Below, one piece after another: positions 39,281 through 43,662 of a stretch of DNA of 43,662 nucleotides. The DNA lies in the NCBI GenBank assembly GCA_024686085.1, contig JAIBDT010000018.1:1-43662 (forward strand). The letters run 5' to 3'. The position numbers and the translations under genes were made by a program. Every line of letters starts with the position of its first letter. The stretch's first letter is position 1. Below the pieces are notes generated by a model, which saw only the letters and a program-made list of their open reading frames with translations, had not been told where the DNA came from and made no database searches. Source of the DNA: Loktanella sp. GTDB lineage: Bacteria > Pseudomonadota > Alphaproteobacteria > Rhodobacterales > Rhodobacteraceae.

Positions 39281-39346
39281 ATTTTTGCATGTTCTGGTGT
39301 GGCAGCGCAATGTCGTCATCCCGACAGTCAAAAGAATAGACCACAT

Positions 39347-39360
39347 TGATATTCCGCAAC
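39347..39360 (+). promoter_or_regulatory. Variant FixK/FNR-like box before the APH/P-loop kinase
   Basis: TTGATATTCCGCAA has a perfect left half and a variant right half (CGCAA). The same variant occurs before the Usp at 41601. It ends 92 bp before the kinase ATG; no good -10 is seen at the class II distance. Confidence 0.35.
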
Positions 39361-39452
39361 CATAAGCAGAAGAAACCCGCCAAAATCTGTTTGATGGCGT
39401 TTCTCTCGCGGTCCACGCGATGCTGTCAAAACACAGCCCAAAAGGTTTTCAA

Positions 39453-40985
39453 ATGCCCGAAAATTCCCAAAAAGAAGTCATCGACTTTTTGTCCAACAGC
39501 AAAAACCTACCGGGCCACAAACCCGTCGAGATCATTCGCACCCATGGCGCTTTGATATTCCTGAGCGGCAAATACGCCTACAAAATCAAACGTAATGTGC
39601 GGTATGACTATCTTGATTTTTCGACCCTGCAAAAACGGCACGATATGCTGCTGCGCGAGCTGGAATTGAACGCGCCAACAGCGCCTTCGATCTACCGTGA
39701 TGTCATTGCCGTGACGCGCGATTTGGCAGGGCAGCTGCATTTGGAAGGCGCGGGCGACGCCGTGGAATGGGTGCTGCGGATGCACCGCTTTGACATCGCC
39801 GATGAGCTTGACAAAGTGGCCGCGCGCGGTGCTCTCGACGATTCCTTGGCGATGGATTTGGGTAAGGTCATCGCCCAATATCATGCGCAAAACAATATCT
39901 GCTCGGACAAACGCGGTGGCGACCTGATCCGCGCCATTCTCGACGAGTTGAACGCCGCCTTTGCGACTATGAAACATCAACTTGATGGCGGGGAAATTGA
40001 TCACTTTTCCACCGCCAGCGACAGCACATTCCGCCGCATCGTTGCGAATCTGAATGCGCGGTCGGGTGGCGGGCATATCCGGCGTTGCCACGGCGATCTG
40101 CACCTGCGCAACATCGTGTTGATCGACGGGACACCAACGCCTTTTGATGCGCTGGAGTTCGACGAAACCCTTGGCACCAGCGACGTGCTTTACGATCTGG
40201 CGTTTCTGTTAATGGACCTTATGCACGCGGGGTTGGTGCGCGCCGCGAACATCAGCTTCAACAGCTATCTGTTTCATGCGGACGTCCGCGATCACTATGG
40301 CGCGCTCTCGCTACTGCCCTTGTTCCAAAGCATCCGCGCCGCGATCCTTGCGATGGTGATCGTGCAGACAGCGCGGTTCAAGCCCGACGACCAAACCCTT
40401 ATCCCAGAGGCGCGCAAATACCTCACGGAGGCAAACAGCTATCTTGCGCCCGCACCCGCACAACTCGTTGCCATCGGCGGGGTTTCGGGGACAGGAAAGA
40501 CCGTTCTCGCAACATCCTTATGCCCGCAGATTGGCCCTGCCCCCGGTGCCCTGCATTTGCGCAGCGACCTTGAACGCAAGGCGCTGTTTGGCGTGTCTCC
40601 CCTCACCCGTTTGCCCGCATTGGCCTACGGTCCCGAGATCAACGCGCGCGTCTATGACACCATGTGCAGTAAGGCGCGGGCGGCGTTGAAGGCCGGACAT
40701 AGCGTCGTGATGGACGCCACATGGCTGCAGGAAACGAACCGAAAGGCACTGCAAAACCTTGCCTGCCAAACTGGAACGGAGTTCACGGGCCTTTGGCTTT
40801 CGGCAGACACGCAGGCGCTTGAGGCGCGTGTCGCAGCGCGCAAAAATGATGCATCCGACGCCGATGTGACGGTCGTTCGCCAACAGGTCAAAACCCTGAA
40901 TGCGCCCAGACATTGGATGGTAATCGACGCCGCCTCAGACCCAACTCATACTTTGGCGCAAGCGGTCGATGCACTGAGAAACTAG
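39453..40985 (+). CDS. Two-domain kinase: APH-fold + P-loop (AAA_33) kinase, Rv2004c-like, 510 aa
   Basis: Residues 1-330 are an APH-like domain with catalytic loop HGDLHLRN (213-220) and metal-binding FDALEFDE (231-238). Residues 335-510 are a P-loop kinase of the gluconate kinase/AAA_33 type with Walker A GGVSGTGKT (342-350) and a downstream VVMDATWL block. M. tuberculosis Rv2004c has the same order of domains and belongs to the DosR regulon; substrates are unknown. Start 39453 has AAAGG at 8 nt; an ATG at 39420 is in frame but unsupported. The protein at 10342-11373 resembles the first domain alone. Its stop overlaps the convergent cbpM-like stop. Confidence 0.88.
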   Translation: MPENSQKEVIDFLSNSKNLPGHKPVEIIRTHGALIFLSGKYAYKIKRNVRYDYLDFSTLQKRHDMLLRELELNAPTAPSIYRDVIAVTRDLAGQLHLEGAGDAVEWVLRMHRFDIADELDKVAARGALDDSLAMDLGKVIAQYHAQNNICSDKRGGDLIRAILDELNAAFATMKHQLDGGEIDHFSTASDSTFRRIVANLNARSGGGHIRRCHGDLHLRNIVLIDGTPTPFDALEFDETLGTSDVLYDLAFLLMDLMHAGLVRAANISFNSYLFHADVRDHYGALSLLPLFQSIRAAILAMVIVQTARFKPDDQTLIPEARKYLTEANSYLAPAPAQLVAIGGVSGTGKTVLATSLCPQIGPAPGALHLRSDLERKALFGVSPLTRLPALAYGPEINARVYDTMCSKARAALKAGHSVVMDATWLQETNRKALQNLACQTGTEFTGLWLSADTQALEARVAARKNDASDADVTVVRQQVKTLNAPRHWMVIDAASDPTHTLAQAVDALRN

Positions 40986-41290
40986 TTGCCCGTCAAATGC
41001 GCTAGCCTGCGCACCAACTCGTCGCGCTCGGCCATCAAGGCGAGCACCAACGCCAAGGCCGCCACATTCAATTCAAAATCGCGCACCAAGTGCTGCGCTT
41101 TACGCGCCCGCGCGACGTTAATGGGGTCGAACCGCCATTGTGACGGATCAGAACCGAATGGCGTCAGAATGCCATGCGCGACAAGTGACTCGATCCAGTC
41201 TTGCCCGACGTGGCAAAACCGGCAAAGCTCCGTCAACGTCAGCGTCTCGATCAATTCAACCTGACGATATCTCATTGTTGTTTTCTTCAT
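40982..41290 (-). CDS. cbpM: CbpM-like chaperone modulator, 102 aa
   Basis: Fits the CbpM family (MerR-like, about 100 residues): LTLTELCRFCHVGQDWIESLVAHGIL is the helix-turn-helix-like N-terminus, followed by WRFDPINVARARKAQHLVRDFELN and AALALVLALMAERDELVRRL. CbpM inhibits the DnaJ-type co-chaperone CbpA by binding its J domain. In other genomes it lies directly after cbpA; here no J-domain gene exists in the window. GAGG is only 2 nt before ATG 41290, so ATG 41275 could be the true start. Confidence 0.8.
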   Translation of the reverse strand: MKKTTMRYRQVELIETLTLTELCRFCHVGQDWIESLVAHGILTPFGSDPSQWRFDPINVARARKAQHLVRDFELNVAALALVLALMAERDELVRRLAHLTGN

Positions 41291-41528
41291 ATCCTCACTC
41301 TTTCATTCCAAATTTTGAGTCGATTGCCATTTCACGCGCCATCAATTTTTGAAGCGCCCGCTCTTGTTTTGGATTTCAGTAGGGGTTTGATGATCAGCAA
41401 CATCGCACACAAATTGTTCTGCCGTGCGTTCGGCCATACACCGCCATGATCATAGAGATTTTTGTTCACCATCTGTTCAACCGCAAATTTTGTCATGATT
41501 AATAATAGTCGAGGCCAGCAGGGGCCGA
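41291..41528. other. Spacer between cbpM-like gene and usp promoter
   Basis: No gene is supported in the divergent spacer; it must contain the promoter of the cbpM-like gene, for which no FixK-type box was found. Confidence 0.4.
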
Positions 41529-41570
41529 TTGATTTTTCGCAACTCCCGTTCTCAAAAACGGCAATAGAAT
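41529..41570 (+). promoter_or_regulatory. Variant FixK/FNR-like box with class II-spaced -10, promoter of the third Usp
   Basis: TTGATTTTTCGCAA (41529-41542) has an intact left half and the CGCAA variant right half. TAGAAT (41565-41570) starts exactly 29.5 bp from its centre, as at 13.6 and 20.4 kb, which argues that the site works despite two mismatches. Confidence 0.5.
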
Positions 41571-41600
41571 TATCGAAACCCTTGGAAAGGACGGAATCAA

Positions 41601-42422
41601 ATGGACATTCGCACAATTCTCGTATTGCAAGGCGCAAAAGGCACGCCGCAAGAGCTCTCTCCTCTTGTGACTGCGGCTGAGGCCATCGGCGGGCGGCTGA
41701 AAATTCTACAAGTAGGAGAAATGCCGCGCGTTCCCGCCTACGCCATTGAAGGATACAGCATGCCCATGGTGTGGGAAGAATCCAACAAGGAAAAGTCCGA
41801 TCAACTCAGAAAACAAGAAGCCGCGACAGCGGCGTATCTGGCGCTTGAATGCGTGCAAGCCGAAACTGGTGTGATCTATGATAGCACGTATGATTTAGGG
41901 CACCGCATCGTGCCGCATACCTTTCTGGCGGATCTTGCTGTGATCACCAATGATCTACGCCAAAGCGAAGAAGCATTTGACAACCTCAGCTATAGCGTGA
42001 TTTTCGAGAGCCCGATCCCGTTGATCCTGAACCCGACTGAAAACGCATTATCCCCAAAACGGGTTCTGATCGCTTGGAATGACAGCCTGCCCGCGGCCCG
42101 TGCCGTGCACGCAGCACTGCCCATGCTCAAAGCCGCGCAAGAAGTGACGCTCGCCGTGATCGACCCTGTGAAGGACCACGATGATGCCAGTATTTCCATC
42201 GCGGCATGGCTAAGCCACCACGGCTGTAAGGTGAATGTAGAACAGATACCAAGTGCTGGGCGTCCGATCGTCGATGTGCTCTTGCGTTGCGCGCGTGAGG
42301 ACGGGGATGATTTGATCGTGCTTGGCGCCTATGGGCACACCCGCATGCGACAGCGTCTGTTTGGTGGCACGACCCGTAGCATCATCGAACAGACCACGCA
42401 GGCCGTCTTCCTCGCGCATTGA
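41601..42422 (+). CDS. Tandem universal stress protein, 273 aa
   Basis: Two Usp folds: the first (1-145) starts DIRTILVLQGAKGT and has lost the ATP-binding motif; the second (about 148-273) has RVLIAWNDSLPAARAVHAALP and ends LIVLGAYGHTRMRQRLFGGTTRSIIEQT, with the G2xG9xG(S/T) pattern intact (GHTRMRQRLFGGTT region). GGAAAGGACGG precedes ATG 41601. It is a single gene between a class II-type promoter and the kinase gene. Its sequence is distinct from the other two Usp proteins. Confidence 0.9.
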   Translation: MDIRTILVLQGAKGTPQELSPLVTAAEAIGGRLKILQVGEMPRVPAYAIEGYSMPMVWEESNKEKSDQLRKQEAATAAYLALECVQAETGVIYDSTYDLGHRIVPHTFLADLAVITNDLRQSEEAFDNLSYSVIFESPIPLILNPTENALSPKRVLIAWNDSLPAARAVHAALPMLKAAQEVTLAVIDPVKDHDDASISIAAWLSHHGCKVNVEQIPSAGRPIVDVLLRCAREDGDDLIVLGAYGHTRMRQRLFGGTTRSIIEQTTQAVFLAH

Positions 42423-42528
42423 TCCGATCCCAAATCGCGGGCTTGAGTCCCGCAAGTCGCAAGGTACCGTTCGCGCTGCCACGCAAATTACACTTGCGCA
42501 AACCGCGAAGTGAAGGCAGCCTCGCGAT

Positions 42529-43662
42529 ATGGCTGACACATTATCATCTGATCTCCTGCATGCTGTTTTTGAAGCAGCGGTTGATGGGATAATTGTGACG
42601 ACGAAAAATGGAACGGTCACCCACGCCAATGCCGCCGCCGCTCGGTTGTTTGGCTATGACGGGCCAGATTTGGTGGGGCAAAGTATTAACATTCTTATGC
42701 CTGCCCATTTGGCCGCCAAACACGACGCCTTCATGCAAGAACACCTTTCATCAGGTATAGATCGCATCATTGGCACAATTCGCCCCGTCGCGGGTTTGCG
42801 GCGCGACGGCACGGCATTTCCGCTCCAGATTTCAGTCAGCAAGACTGAAAGCGATGGGGCCACCGCCTTTGTTGCCATCATGCATGACCTGACTGATAAA
42901 CGGGCCGTCCAGCAGACCCATACGCGATCCCATCGGGATGACGCTATTGTGCAGATGATCAATGGAATATCTCACGATTTCAATAACTTAGTTACAGTTA
43001 TCATGGGCAATTTGGAACTTGCCACGTTAAAAGTGAACGATGTGTTAACGCAAGAAATGATTGCTGATGCGCTTGACGCCGCCGAATCCTGTGCGGAATT
43101 GACCAACCGCCTGGCGCAATTCGCGCGGCAGGGCTATTTCAAACCCGAAGCTAACGATATCTCCGCGGCTTGCTTGTCTGCCAAGGCTCAGCTCGACGGA
43201 TTGATTGGCTCGCACTACACGATTAGCTGTCCGCCCGTCCTATCGGCGGTCCACGTCAACGTCGATCCAAACAAGCTCGAAGGAGCAATCGTAAACCTTG
43301 TCTTGAACGCCTGCGATGCGATGCCCCAAGGTGGTGAAATTATCATCGACACCGTGATTGTGCCCATCGACAACGACGATTTGGCGCAAAAAATCGGGGT
43401 AAAACGAGGTGTCTACGCCTGCGTTTCGGTCAAGGATTGCGGGACCGGCATGTCTACGGGGGCGATGCTACGGGCGTTTGAACCTTTCTATACCACCAAA
43501 CCCACGCATAATGGCACGGGGTTCGGGCTCTCGATGGTGCACGGCTTTGCCCGCCAATCCCATGGGCATGTAACACTTAAGAGCAATCTGGGGCATGGCA
43601 GCACGGTGTCGATTTATCTGCCTATCGCCACGGATGAGCCCACACCACAAAAGACCGCGCCA
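42529..43662 (+). CDS. FixL-like PAS sensor histidine kinase (3' end outside window)
   Basis: The frame is open from ATG 42529 to the right edge (378 codons). Residues about 8-125 are a PAS domain of the FixL haem type: His65 (MPAHLAAKHDAF) aligns with the haem-binding His200 of Bradyrhizobium FixL and Arg85 (RIIGTIRPV) with its oxygen-gating Arg220, 20 residues apart in both; LRRDGTAFPLQISV follows as in FixL. Then an H-box with phospho-acceptor His149 (GISHDFNN), N-box NLVLNACDAMP, G1 DCGTGM and G2 GTGFGLS. No membrane segment is present, so it is a soluble sensor. A response regulator (FixJ type) would be expected just beyond the window. GAAGG lies 12 nt before the ATG. Confidence 0.88.
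   Translation, partial: MADTLSSDLLHAVFEAAVDGIIVTTKNGTVTHANAAAARLFGYDGPDLVGQSINILMPAHLAAKHDAFMQEHLSSGIDRIIGTIRPVAGLRRDGTAFPLQISVSKTESDGATAFVAIMHDLTDKRAVQQTHTRSHRDDAIVQMINGISHDFNNLVTVIMGNLELATLKVNDVLTQEMIADALDAAESCAELTNRLAQFARQGYFKPEANDISAACLSAKAQLDGLIGSHYTISCPPVLSAVHVNVDPNKLEGAIVNLVLNACDAMPQGGEIIIDTVIVPIDNDDLAQKIGVKRGVYACVSVKDCGTGMSTGAMLRAFEPFYTTKPTHNGTGFGLSMVHGFARQSHGHVTLKSNLGHGSTVSIYLPIATDEPTPQKTAP

Noticed and set aside
41384-41400. TTGATGATCAGCAA as another FixK-type box
   Set aside because: Right half differs at two positions, and no -10 or gene start lies at a suitable distance.
1-43662. CRISPR array, rRNA or phage structural genes
   Set aside because: No regularly spaced repeats, no rRNA-like sequence and no recognisable capsid, tail or packaging proteins were seen.

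Overview
The window looks like a piece of an alphaproteobacterial chromosome or large plasmid, most likely from the Rhodobacteraceae/Roseobacter side. The support is moderate GC with strong codon bias, alphaproteobacterial-style NdvB, CcdAB and IS3 genes, and FixK/FnrL-type promoter boxes. No rRNA, tRNA or CRISPR array was seen.

Left flank (1-6.96 kb), an accessory region: the tail of an IS3-family transposase; an AbiEi/AbiEii (type IV) toxin-antitoxin pair with a striking inverted-repeat operator; a small hypothetical gene; an unrecognised two-gene operon (516 aa alpha/beta-like protein plus 509 aa TPR-like protein) with its own repeat-rich leader, which is a candidate undescribed defence or stress module; then an AT-rich decayed stretch with IS-end-like repeats and an internally deleted remnant of an ABC exporter.

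Main body (6.96-42.4 kb), a stress/low-oxygen island: a P2-type cation ATPase, cytochrome c plus an APH-fold kinase, a PRPP synthetase, a universal stress protein (Usp), then a six-gene operon (phosphoribosyltransferase-hydrolase-erythromycin esterase triple fusion, three Hsp20, DegP, GrpE), a LonB-like protease, a second cytochrome c with a secreted HExxH metallopeptidase, an intact IS3-family element, a BON-domain protein, CcdAB, a Usp plus giant cyclic-glucan synthase operon, a fourth Hsp20, a two-domain kinase (APH + P-loop), a CbpM-like chaperone modulator and another Usp. The right edge carries a truncated histidine kinase whose PAS domain keeps the FixL haem-binding His and the oxygen-sensing Arg.

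How it fits together: seven exact copies of TTGAYNNNNRTCAA (the FixK/FNR half-site pair), plus four near copies, lie in front of almost every transcription unit of the island. Three are spaced 29.5 bp (box centre to -10) from a plausible -10 element, and another is spaced 28.5 bp; this is the geometry of a class II CRP/FNR-activated promoter. The island therefore reads as one oxygen-responsive regulon, with a FixL-like sensor encoded at its edge. Its gene content (cation ATPase, APH/P-loop kinase, phosphoribosyltransferase/esterase fusion, Hsp20, several Usp) parallels the Mycobacterium tuberculosis DosR dormancy regulon, here apparently wired to a FixL/FixK-type circuit.
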